From the NCBI GenBank assembly GCA_964565415.1, contig CAZMEX010000038.1, positions 1-30,601 of the forward strand: a DNA stretch of 30,601 bases. Reading direction: 5' to 3'. Positions 8,266 through 15,528 of the stretch are shown here, one piece after another. The notes below the pieces were generated by a model. The model made no database searches, had not been told where the DNA came from, and saw only the letters and a program-made list of their open reading frames with translations. Source of the DNA: JAIOSM01 sp964565415. GTDB lineage: Bacteria > Desulfobacterota > Desulfobacteria > Desulfobacterales > Desulfobacteraceae. Within the stretch, counting starts at the first letter, position 1, and every line of letters starts with the position of its first letter. A program made the position numbers and the translations under genes.

Positions 8266-8780
8266 AAGCTGTCCTCTTTTGCAATTTTTTCTCTTTGGGC
8301 AGTAACAAGGTTTGAAAGCCCTCTGTAGAGAAATAACATGGCAGGCACACATAACAAATGGTCCAGTTTTATGGCATAATAGCACAGGGCAAGTATTGAA
8401 AAACCTGTTAATGAGCTGCTGTTTGAAATAATTTTTATTTTAAAAAGAGATATGTTTTCAATTTTCACTGCATGGATCTGGTTATCAAGAAAATGGGCTA
8501 GAATAGCATCAAGGTTCCAGAGGATAAAAAAGAAAGCAGAATATTGAATCAGGCGCCACCCTTTTTGCTTATCAAGACCTTTGCCTGTAATTGTAAAAAT
8601 AAGCGTTACCATGGAAAAAAGGAAAAAAAGATGTCCCATCTGATGTGTTATAATTCCTTCAGAGCTTGCATGGAGCTGGGTTGCAAACAGATCAGCCGGA
8701 AAAAAGACAAGCAGAACAACCGTAGTGGCTGTAATAAATTTTATAAACATATGTTTGTTAATCAGAAGTTTTTTTTGCAT
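8262..8780 (-). CDS. small multi-pass membrane protein of the kinase operon
   Basis: A 172-residue hydrophobic protein I do not recognise by name. An N-terminal signal-like or membrane segment (about 12-33) is followed by a short His-containing stretch (LHASSEGIITHQMGH) and about three more membrane segments (48-65, 78-97, 120-140), ending with a charged cytoplasmic tail. Histidines at the mouth of a membrane helix raise the possibility of metal or haem binding, which is inference only. Its end overlaps the kinase start by 4 bases and its start overlaps the preceding gene by 23 bases, so the products are probably made together and it may be a sensing partner of the kinase. A second ATG ten codons downstream is also possible; neither has a clear ribosome-binding site. 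Confidence 0.75.
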   Translation of the reverse strand: MQKKLLINKHMFIKFITATTVVLLVFFPADLFATQLHASSEGIITHQMGHLFFLFSMVTLIFTITGKGLDKQKGWRLIQYSAFFFILWNLDAILAHFLDNQIHAVKIENISLFKIKIISNSSSLTGFSILALCYYAIKLDHLLCVPAMLFLYRGLSNLVTAQREKIAKEDSL

Positions 8781-9345
8781 ATTGTTTTTTAATTATCCAT
8801 TTTAGTAGTGTAAACAATATAAATGAAAAGAGAAGGCAGATTATAAACCAGAGCAGAGAGCTGACAGCAACTTTTGAAGCTGATCCAAAAGAGAAGGAAA
8901 AAATGAATTTTTCTCCAAACCGCCTGAAAAGTGCTTCAGGTGTATATACCCTGGTAATGTAAGCAACCATCAGCAAGATGGGAAGAACATTGGTAATAAA
9001 GTTTTTTAAAAGTCCTTCAAAAAAATAATCATAATATGCTCTGTTCAATTGAGCCTGGTCTATATTTTTTGCAAGAGCTTTCCCTTTTTTCTTATCAGGC
9101 TGCTTCATGGCTTCTTCTCTGATACCATGCCAATGCTTGAATTGTTTTTTTAACTTTATATATCTTTTTGTCACATAAAATTTTGCAATTACTCTTGTAA
9201 TTATGACCACTGTAAAGGCGAGTATAAAAATAATTACGCCGGGACCTAAAAATTCAAAAGGTGCTAAAATGCTGCTCAACAACAACACAGCATTGTTCAA
9301 GAAGATTTCAACAAATCCCCATACTCTGTCCAGAAAAGTATCCAT
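8758..9345 (-). CDS. membrane protein, possibly of the EMC3/TMCO1 (DUF106) group
   Basis: A 195-residue membrane protein. Hydrophobic segments lie at about 12-30, 33-52, 113-130 and 155-185. A basic, probably coiled segment (about 55-100, RYIKLKKQFKHWHG) sits between the second and third. That layout (early membrane helix, charged helical hairpin, two later helices, basic tail) resembles the Oxa1/EMC3/TMCO1 insertase superfamily, but there is no decisive motif and I hold the call loosely. A good ribosome-binding site (AAGGA) precedes the ATG. It is the first gene of the four-gene sensor operon, following directly after the hairpin that ends the permease transcript. It could be a chaperone or accessory for the membrane kinase. 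Confidence 0.7.
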   Translation of the reverse strand: MDTFLDRVWGFVEIFLNNAVLLLSSILAPFEFLGPGVIIFILAFTVVIITRVIAKFYVTKRYIKLKKQFKHWHGIREEAMKQPDKKKGKALAKNIDQAQLNRAYYDYFFEGLLKNFITNVLPILLMVAYITRVYTPEALFRRFGEKFIFSFSFGSASKVAVSSLLWFIICLLFSFILFTLLKWIIKKQYAKKTSD

Positions 9346-9363
9346 AATTTTTCCTTAAAATAA

Positions 9364-9410
9364 AAACCCGTGGCTGATTGCCTTATTATAAGGGTTCAAC
9401 ACACGGGTTT
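9364..9410 (-). terminator. hairpin terminator after the TauE/SafE permease gene
   Basis: A perfect 9-bp stem (AAACCCGTG paired with CACGGGTTT, 9364-9372 with 9402-9410) encloses a 29-base loop. The loop holds a second small hairpin (CCTTA/TAAGG, 9381-9393). On the minus strand it is followed by TTTTTATTTT, as in an intrinsic terminator. It lies just after the permease stop and just before the ribosome-binding site of the next gene, so partial read-through is possible. Confidence 0.7.
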
Positions 9411-9436
9411 CAAGGTTCAATTATTCTTTATGAGGG

Positions 9437-11131
9437 TTATATCCAGATCTCAATTTTGAAGAATCTGAAGAATAAAAAGAACAGTGTAACTGCCAGAACG
9501 ATTTTCAATGTCATCTCAGAAAATAGTTTCTGGGCTCTACTTCCAAGCATACCACCTGCAAAACCACCAATGACGATACAGATTGCAAGGGTCATGTCAG
9601 GAAGATATCCAGTCATAAGATATCCTATAAATGATCCTATACTTGAAAAACAGGTTCCGATAAGTGAAATCGGTACTGCAACATACATTGGAAGTGCGCC
9701 AAGTGTTGTCATGGCTGGAACAAGAAGGAATCCACCGCCGATTCCAAATGATCTTGACACAACACCTATCACCAGACCAAGAATTGCAAACAAGAGGGGA
9801 TTGATAGTAAACTCTTCACCCCAGAATTTGAATCTATAATCTGTAAGGCTGGTTTTAACAGGTTCAATACTGCCCATCTCAGCAGAACGTCCTTCTGCTT
9901 TAGCTCTGGCAACTTCATCATTGAATTTTTTAGTCATGGCTTTGATATTTTTTCTCTTTGCCATGGCAGCAGGTCTCATCTCAAGAAGAGTTTTGATTCC
10001 CATGATAACAACAAGAACGGCAAGCCACTCTTTATAGGCTTTCATGGGCAGATATGCAGAGACATATTTACCAAGCCAGATGGAACCTATGAAAATACCC
10101 ACCCCAAAGGAGATACCCACAGGCCATGCCACTCTTTTTTCCACCTTTGCATACCGCCAGAATGATCCCAGAGGAGAAAACAGAGTAAGTGCCATATTGG
10201 AAGGTTTTAATACATTGGCTGCATTGATACCCACAGGTCCCATTGTATTAACTACTAAAACCTGGAAGGCTGCCATGAGCATACCACCTGCAGCACCAAT
10301 CATGGAGAAATATGTTCCAACAAGGATAGCACCAATAACAATCCAGAGAGGATTCATATATCTATACCCTTTGGAGAGCCAATATCCTTTTTTCTCTAAC
10401 TTGTAATCTCCAATTTTTGCGCCATTCACATAAACGTCAAATTTTGTGTCCGGGGGAGTATGTCGAAATGACTTAAAAGATGCTGTAAAGGTACCAGTTG
10501 CTTTATCAAGTTTAACAGATGTGCCTTTGTCCCAGTAATTACCACTGCTGGCATCGCCTATAACTGTTCTTGAAAAAATAACTACTTTTCCTTTTCTGTT
10601 ACCTTCTTTGACAATAGTGTTGATACCATAAGAGTTTTCATTGGCATATCTGAAAAAATTCCATTGCTTGTCTGTTTTAATGGGACCAAGCATACTGCGT
10701 GCATCAGCATCAATATCACCAAATTTTTTCTTTAGATAAAACATGGTGGTGCTGTAAATACCCTGTCCTTTTTTCAGAAGGACCGAAGGACCTCCAAATT
10801 TTTTCTTATCAGTTTTACCAAATTTTTCAGGTACATTGGTGATGAGATAGTAAAGAGGCGGGATTTTTGTATCCAGAGAAAACCCTCTTTTCTTACTCTC
10901 TTTTTTGAACTTTTTAACCTCATGGACACCATCGGTATCATTGGGAGCAAACATCTTCTGCTGGGCAATAGCAATGTACAGGTCTGCACCCGGTGCAATG
11001 TTTCCTTTGATTTCCACAGTATCCCCAACTTTATAGGAAGATGCAGAAATAGAGTTTGCAGCAATTGATCCTGTCGCTGAGAACAGTAAACCCAACGCCA
11101 TTATCATAACCATGGTTAACAATTTTTTCAT
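9437..11131 (-). CDS. TauE/SafE-family permease with a large exported N-terminal domain
   Basis: A 564-residue membrane protein. I choose the ATG at 11131 because AAGGAGA lies just upstream and a signal peptide follows at once; an ATG 11 codons earlier is less likely. After the signal peptide (about 1-26, ending SIAANS), residues 27 to about 250 form a soluble extracytoplasmic domain that starts as a beta-rich, Ig-like stretch (YKVGDTVEIKGN) and is absent from ordinary TauE proteins. The permease follows in two halves with the repeated motifs GAAGGMLMAAF and GIGGGFLLVPA, separated by a basic cytoplasmic loop (about 385-440). The family moves sulfite, sulfonates and other small organic anions across the membrane. 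In a sulfur-metabolising host, sulfite or sulfur-anion export is plausible but unproven. Hairpins on both sides suggest its own transcript. Confidence 0.85.
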   Translation of the reverse strand: MKKLLTMVMIMALGLLFSATGSIAANSISASSYKVGDTVEIKGNIAPGADLYIAIAQQKMFAPNDTDGVHEVKKFKKESKKRGFSLDTKIPPLYYLITNVPEKFGKTDKKKFGGPSVLLKKGQGIYSTTMFYLKKKFGDIDADARSMLGPIKTDKQWNFFRYANENSYGINTIVKEGNRKGKVVIFSRTVIGDASSGNYWDKGTSVKLDKATGTFTASFKSFRHTPPDTKFDVYVNGAKIGDYKLEKKGYWLSKGYRYMNPLWIVIGAILVGTYFSMIGAAGGMLMAAFQVLVVNTMGPVGINAANVLKPSNMALTLFSPLGSFWRYAKVEKRVAWPVGISFGVGIFIGSIWLGKYVSAYLPMKAYKEWLAVLVVIMGIKTLLEMRPAAMAKRKNIKAMTKKFNDEVARAKAEGRSAEMGSIEPVKTSLTDYRFKFWGEEFTINPLLFAILGLVIGVVSRSFGIGGGFLLVPAMTTLGALPMYVAVPISLIGTCFSSIGSFIGYLMTGYLPDMTLAICIVIGGFAGGMLGSRAQKLFSEMTLKIVLAVTLFFLFFRFFKIEIWI

Positions 11132-11178
11132 TTGATTCTCCTTTTCAAAAACATACAATAACAATTATAAATTAAAAT

Positions 11179-11205
11179 ATCTGGGAATAGGCTTTGCCCC
11201 CAGAT
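11179..11205 (-). terminator. probable terminator of the molybdoenzyme operon
   Basis: Outer stem ATCTGGG/CCCAGAT (11179-11185 with 11199-11205) and inner stem GGC/GCC form a bulged hairpin. On the minus strand it is followed by an AT-rich run (ATTTTAATTT). It lies about 80 bases after the stop of the HoxU-like gene, ahead of the permease gene. The U tract is interrupted, so strength is uncertain. Confidence 0.5.
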
Positions 11206-11283
11206 AACTTGTGATTCCTGATAAAATCATGTAAATCAGCAGATCATAAGTACTTGTAAATATTGGCTTTAAGCGCGTTACGA

Positions 11284-12042
11284 TCATTTTTTTATTCTCT
11301 CTTTTTCCGTTACAGCTCTGTTTGACATGAGCTTTATACATGAAGGGCAGAGTTTGTGGTGCTCTTTGGTGTCAGGGTGGGAAAGATTCACCTCTTCTAC
11401 ATGTTTGAGGAAACTTGATGTTGTGTACATTGTGGAACAGCCCTCACATCTTTCCATGGGCAGTTGCCCAATGACTTGATCTTTAATGGAAACTGTTCGG
11501 ACATTGTCCTTATCAACCACCTTAATTATCCTGGTGGGGCAAAGATTAGCGCAGGTTCCACATCCCAGGCAGCGACCAGCATTGGCAACCACCATGCTTC
11601 CTGTTTTAGTTTTCACCATCTTCAGCGCTTTTGCTTCAACAATTTCATTACACACCCGGATACAGAGCCTGCAACGTATACATCCATTGGGTGGAGGAGT
11701 TACACTTACATCAAACTCCTTTGCAAGATTTCGGATTCTGGACGAGTCTGGTGCCAGTTGCAGTAGTTTATTAAATGCATTTTCTCTTTTTGCCTGTACC
11801 AGTTTAGAATCTGTTTTTACTATAATATCTTCTTTTACTTTGATAATACATGAGAGCATCACCACCTGCTTGCCAGAGGGAGAAGTCACCTCAACACCGC
11901 ACAGCTTGCATGATCCAGATGGTTTTAATGCTGGATGAAAACATAAATGAGGTATTTTTATGTTGTTTTCCTTTGCAACCTGGAGAATGGTTTGACCCTC
12001 TCTTGCTGAAATTTTTTTATTATCAATTATAATATCAATCAT
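11284..12042 (-). CDS. HoxU-like [2Fe-2S]/[4Fe-4S] electron-transfer subunit
   Basis: A 252-residue protein with the layout of HoxU, or of the N-terminus of NuoG and NAD-linked formate dehydrogenases. A plant-type [2Fe-2S] domain (Cys34, 45, 48, 65) is followed by two ferredoxin-like [4Fe-4S] motifs (CIRCRLCIRVC at 121-131, CLGCGTCANLC at 158-168). A C-terminal CxxC-x29-CxxC module (199-235) follows, matched in exact spacing by the GltD-like subunit of the same operon. I prefer this ATG because AGGA lies 8 bases upstream; an ATG three codons earlier is also possible. It overlaps the CBS gene by 8 bases. It should relay electrons between the FAD subunit and the Fe-S/Mo subunits of a soluble complex. 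It is the last gene of the operon. Confidence 0.9.
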   Translation of the reverse strand: MIDIIIDNKKISAREGQTILQVAKENNIKIPHLCFHPALKPSGSCKLCGVEVTSPSGKQVVMLSCIIKVKEDIIVKTDSKLVQAKRENAFNKLLQLAPDSSRIRNLAKEFDVSVTPPPNGCIRCRLCIRVCNEIVEAKALKMVKTKTGSMVVANAGRCLGCGTCANLCPTRIIKVVDKDNVRTVSIKDQVIGQLPMERCEGCSTMYTTSSFLKHVEEVNLSHPDTKEHHKLCPSCIKLMSNRAVTEKERIKK

Positions 12043-12484
12043 TTGCTGCATCCTGAAGGTCTGAGATATAGTCCTGGAGATAATGAAGTTCCTTGTTTAA
12101 AACACTGATATTTTTTTCAACAAGATTTTCAAGGCTGAGCAACCCCTTGATCTTTCCGTCTGTAACCACTGGAAGGTGCCGGATTTTTGCTGTAATCATC
12201 ATTCCCATTGCATCTTCGATGGTATCATCAGGTGTTGTTATAATCAGCTTGGATGTCATTACATCTTTTATTAAAATATCTTTAATATCTTTATCAGGAA
12301 ACATGATATGGCATCTCACAAGGTCCCGTTCTGTAAAAATGCCCTGGGATACATCATTGGTCATTATCACCATGGCAGACGAATTATATCCTGACATCAG
12401 CTTAAGAGCCTGTTCCACGGACTGATTTTCTTCAATGGTATGGAAATGACCTGCACTGTCCTCTAAAAGATCTTTTACCTTCAT
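12035..12484 (-). CDS. CBS-domain pair protein of the redox operon
   Basis: A 149-residue protein made of two CBS motifs (about 12-60 and 78-130), with typical strings GIFTERDLVR and ARIRHLPVV-like AKIRHLPVVTDGKIKGLLS. CBS pairs bind adenine nucleotides or related ligands and gate the activity of partner proteins. I choose the ATG at 12484, with AAGGAA upstream; an ATG ten codons earlier is weaker. A short C-terminal helix (LNKELHYLQDYISDLQ) may pack against a partner. Standing inside an operon of electron-transfer subunits, it could tune the complex to energy charge or NAD(P) status; this is inference. A second CBS-pair gene lies just across the divergent control region. Confidence 0.9.
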   Translation of the reverse strand: MKVKDLLEDSAGHFHTIEENQSVEQALKLMSGYNSSAMVIMTNDVSQGIFTERDLVRCHIMFPDKDIKDILIKDVMTSKLIITTPDDTIEDAMGMMITAKIRHLPVVTDGKIKGLLSLENLVEKNISVLNKELHYLQDYISDLQDAAND

Positions 12485-12520
12485 AATAATTTTATTCCTT
12501 TTCTGGTTTATCAATGGGCA

Positions 12521-12730
12521 TTACTCAATAAATTTTAAACAGTCCTGGGGCAGACGGTGTGTCCCTTTTCCTTCAAGGCTGATTTCAATCAATGCATCAG
12601 GATCATTAATGGTGGTATCAGGATCTGTTATAAACCCGTGAAGTCCTACAAAATCATCCATATAGGGTTCCCATGCCTCATCTTCTGATTTTTTAAAAAC
12701 TTTGATTTTATCTCCTCTTTGAAGCTGCAT
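12521..12730 (-). CDS. 69-residue hypothetical protein of the redox operon
   Basis: A small acidic protein (69 residues) with no cysteines and no membrane segment. The pattern QRGDKIKVFKKSEDE, then GLHGFITDPDTT, then ALIEISLEGKGTHRLPQDCLKF looks like a small SH3-like beta barrel (the single Cys is near the end). AAGGAAA precedes the ATG and the gene lies about 55 bases after the GltD-like gene. I cannot name a family. Small barrel proteins of this kind often pack on the surface of redox complexes, which is the likeliest role from context. Confidence 0.75.
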   Translation of the reverse strand: MQLQRGDKIKVFKKSEDEAWEPYMDDFVGLHGFITDPDTTINDPDALIEISLEGKGTHRLPQDCLKFIE

Positions 12731-12785
12731 GATGGTTTCCTTGTTTTTGTTTAGTTCAATTGGTTTTTTTTAAACCTGCTTTGTG

Positions 12786-14948
12786 TCATGTTGCCACGGG
12801 TCTTGTCTCAACATTAATCTTTGCAGTTAATTTTCTTTGGCAGTCAGTACAAAGAAGCCTGTTGTCAAGCACTTTCGTTATTTTTCCGGTCTTTTCAGCA
12901 ATAAACTGCATATACTCGTTTGAGGGCAGAACTGCACTGCATTCATCACAATATTGAATTGTCTGTTTGTTTAATATTGTACCGCAAAGTTTTAATACTC
13001 TCTGACCATCTTTTTCTTCAATGACAATGGCTTTATTTTCACAATTTGCTGCACAGGCACCACAAGTAATACATTTTTCTGATGTTGTTCTGAAATCAGA
13101 TTCAGTAGGTGCATTGAAATTCATATATCCAAACTTAAGCGCATCAATCCCCATTTTATTCCGGCACACATCAACACATTTTGCACATCTTCGGCAAATA
13201 TCACATCTTAAACATCTTGCAGCTTCTTTGCGGACACTCTCTTCATCATATCCAAGTTCTGCCTGCTGGAACATTGTTCTACGTCTATCTATATTCAGCA
13301 TCGGCATAGGGGGTCGCTTAAGGCTCATTTTACGACTTGCTGTTATTTCCAGTGGAGGTTCAAAATTATATCTTACTGGGAGTTTTGGGCTGCGGGGCTG
13401 GGGGATATTGTTAAGATATCGATCTATTGCTTCGGCAGCTCTTTTCCCACCGCCAATTGCCTCAATCACAGTTGCAGGACCAGACACAGCATCTCCTGCT
13501 GCAAAAACGCCCGGCATGGTGGTTTCCATACTGGCATGGTTTACCTCTATGGTACCCCTTCGTGTCCAGTTCATCTTTTTAAAGGCTTCCATTCCATGCT
13601 TATCAACATATTGACCAGTGGCACTGATGACAACATCTGCTTTTATGGTGAACTCTTCTCCGGAGATTGGAACAGGAGCAAGCCTGTCAGAACCCTCCTT
13701 TTTAATCAATTCAGCTTTGATACACTCAAGCCCGGTGATTATATCATTCTGCCCTGAAATTTCTTTAGGAATGGTTAAAAATGAGAACTCAATACCTTCT
13801 TCTTCTGCCTGCTCAACCTCTTCTATATCTGCAGGCATCTGGGCTCTGGAACGCCGATAGGCAATGGAAACCTTTTTTGACCCCAGTCTGAGGCTGGTTC
13901 TTGCTGCATCCAAAGCTACATTTCCGCCACCTATAATAACTACATGTTTGCCTGGTGCATGGTGATTTCCCAATGCCACATCCTTTAAAAAGGAGACAGC
14001 ATCAATAACCTTTGGAAACTCTTTTTCTCCTTTTAATCCCATATCCCAAGCCTTGTGGGCTCCTATGGCAATAAAAAAAGCTTTATACCCCTCTTTTTTC
14101 AGCTTAGCCAGGGTAATATCTTTTCCAAATCTTGTGTTATATGAGAATTTTGCCCCAAGCTCTTCAAGCATGGCAACTTCCCTGTCAATCACCTCCCTGG
14201 GAAGGCGATACCTTGGTATTCCCACCATGAGCATACCGCCTGGTACCGGGAGAGCTTCAATTACTTTTACTCTGTATCCCAGGAGTGCAAGGTAATATGC
14301 AGCAGAAATGCCACCGGGACCAGCTCCCACAACACATACTTTCTTGTTGTTCAGGGTTTTTATTGCAGGATTAGTATATTTCCCTTCTGACATTGCCCGT
14401 TCAGCAGAAAATGCCTTTAAAAATTTAATGGAGACCGGCGTATCAATCCTTGCCCGGACACACATCATTTCACAGGGTCTGGTGCAGACAAGTCCGCAAA
14501 CCCATGGTAATGGGTTATCCCGCCTAATCACTTCAATCGCTTTTGCATCCTCGCCTTTTGCTATCAGGCTTAAGTAGGTTGGAATATCAATCCCGGCAGG
14601 GCATGCCATCTGGCAGGGCGAGGGTGCAAGTTTACCACAATCATGGGAAGGACAATTTTTTGTTTCAATGTGACTTTGAAAGATATCTCTATGTTTTTCT
14701 AAAATTTCTTTCAAAATTGTCCCGATCTCTTGATTTTTTTCAGGGCTTTCAGGATAAAAATAATCCTTGATTAGAGAATCAATGGCGTGGAGGTGCTCAG
14801 ACCCGGCTGCACCTTCGGAAATTTCCTCTGTCAGATGCAGTATCTGTTCAGAAATCCTTTTCCCTTTAGGGTTTTTTAATATCCCTGAACTGATCTGCTC
14901 AGAAAGATAGATAATGGTTTTTCTAACTGGACAGGTTTTTGCTGCCAT
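12786..14948 (-). CDS. GltD/NfnB-like NAD(P)H:FAD iron-sulfur oxidoreductase
   Basis: A 720-residue multidomain protein. Residues 1-105 resemble a decayed NuoF-type Fe-S domain, ending FQSHIETKNCPSHDC. Residues 110-180 are the GltD-type cysteine domain (CQMAC, CGLVCTRPCEMMC). Residues 200-535 carry FAD (GAGPGG near 208) and NAD(P)H (IIGGGNVALDAART) Rossmann folds and the ATG/GD motif FAAGDAVSGP. Then come an atypical cysteine cluster (CLRCDICRRCAKCVDVC, 579-595), a [4Fe-4S] motif (CITCGACAANC, 626-636) and a C-terminal CxxC-x29-CxxC (667-703). The protein should pass electrons between NAD(P)H and its Fe-S partners. It is the third gene of the molybdoenzyme operon, 16 bases after the PhsB-like gene. 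Flavin-based bifurcation is conceivable but nothing in the sequence proves it. Confidence 0.92.
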   Translation of the reverse strand: MAAKTCPVRKTIIYLSEQISSGILKNPKGKRISEQILHLTEEISEGAAGSEHLHAIDSLIKDYFYPESPEKNQEIGTILKEILEKHRDIFQSHIETKNCPSHDCGKLAPSPCQMACPAGIDIPTYLSLIAKGEDAKAIEVIRRDNPLPWVCGLVCTRPCEMMCVRARIDTPVSIKFLKAFSAERAMSEGKYTNPAIKTLNNKKVCVVGAGPGGISAAYYLALLGYRVKVIEALPVPGGMLMVGIPRYRLPREVIDREVAMLEELGAKFSYNTRFGKDITLAKLKKEGYKAFFIAIGAHKAWDMGLKGEKEFPKVIDAVSFLKDVALGNHHAPGKHVVIIGGGNVALDAARTSLRLGSKKVSIAYRRSRAQMPADIEEVEQAEEEGIEFSFLTIPKEISGQNDIITGLECIKAELIKKEGSDRLAPVPISGEEFTIKADVVISATGQYVDKHGMEAFKKMNWTRRGTIEVNHASMETTMPGVFAAGDAVSGPATVIEAIGGGKRAAEAIDRYLNNIPQPRSPKLPVRYNFEPPLEITASRKMSLKRPPMPMLNIDRRRTMFQQAELGYDEESVRKEAARCLRCDICRRCAKCVDVCRNKMGIDALKFGYMNFNAPTESDFRTTSEKCITCGACAANCENKAIVIEEKDGQRVLKLCGTILNKQTIQYCDECSAVLPSNEYMQFIAEKTGKITKVLDNRLLCTDCQRKLTAKINVETRPVAT

Positions 14949-14964
14949 TTTTACTCCTTAATAC

Positions 14965-15480
14965 CTAAAAGCTGCTTTTTTCCAGGGAAGCAACTGATGT
15001 CGCATGACGTTCGCGTCGAATCTGGGTCATCTCTTCAACATTGCCAAACTTCAGGCAGCCTGTTGTACATGTGGTTACACAGGCAGGGTCTAACCCTTCA
15101 TCTACCCTATCCATGCAGTAGTCACATTTTTCAACTTTTCCAGTGTCCTGGTTCCATTGGGGAGCTCCCCAGGGGCATGCAGATACACAGGTTTTGCAGC
15201 CAACACATAATTCTTTGTCAACAAAGACTATGCCATCCTTACTTCGTTTCTGCATTGCTCCTGTGGGGCAAGCAGAGACACACCATGGATTTTCACAATG
15301 AAAGCATGGCATAAAGATAAATGATATTTTTGGCAGCCCCCCAATAAATTTTGGACCCACCTGAATAATCTGGCATGGTTTTGGTCCGATTGGTAAATTT
15401 TTATTGGACTTGCACTGGATCTCACATGCATGACATCCAATACATTTTTTTATGTCCTGAAACAGATAATATTTACTCAT
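14965..15480 (-). CDS. PhsB/DmsB-like four-cluster ferredoxin subunit
   Basis: A 171-residue electron-transfer subunit of the DMSO-reductase Fe-S family. Four cysteine groups are visible: CIGCHACEIQC (13-23), CFHCENPWCVSAC, CVGCKTCVSACPWG and CDYC with a later CVTTC, enough for four [4Fe-4S] clusters. The length is slightly below that of PhsB/PsrB. There is no signal peptide, as usual for this subunit, but no membrane-anchor gene (PhsC/NrfD type) follows either, so the complex is predicted to be soluble. A strong ribosome-binding site (GGAGG) stands upstream, 48 bases after the molybdoenzyme gene. It should wire the Mo active site to the FAD subunit encoded next. Confidence 0.93.
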   Translation of the reverse strand: MSKYYLFQDIKKCIGCHACEIQCKSNKNLPIGPKPCQIIQVGPKFIGGLPKISFIFMPCFHCENPWCVSACPTGAMQKRSKDGIVFVDKELCVGCKTCVSACPWGAPQWNQDTGKVEKCDYCMDRVDEGLDPACVTTCTTGCLKFGNVEEMTQIRRERHATSVASLEKSSF

Positions 15481-15528
15481 TCAAAGCCTCCGATTTTCAA
15501 TCTATTTATTATTTAATTTTCAATTTAA

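Noticed and set aside
8266..8385. 40-residue N-terminal extension of the histidine kinase
   Set aside because: It lies inside the upstream gene, is cysteine-rich and unlike a membrane kinase N-terminus; the ATGA overlap at 8262-8265 explains the start better.
9378..9839. Plus-strand open frame across the permease end and its terminator
   Set aside because: It runs antisense through a hairpin and a conserved permease domain, and its product has no family features.
11132..11164. 11-residue extension of the permease
   Set aside because: The ATG at 11131 has AAGGAGA upstream and is followed immediately by a clean signal peptide.
13021..13614. Long plus-strand open frame opposite the GltD-like gene
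   Set aside because: Antisense shadow of a firmly identified coding region, with no recognisable domain.
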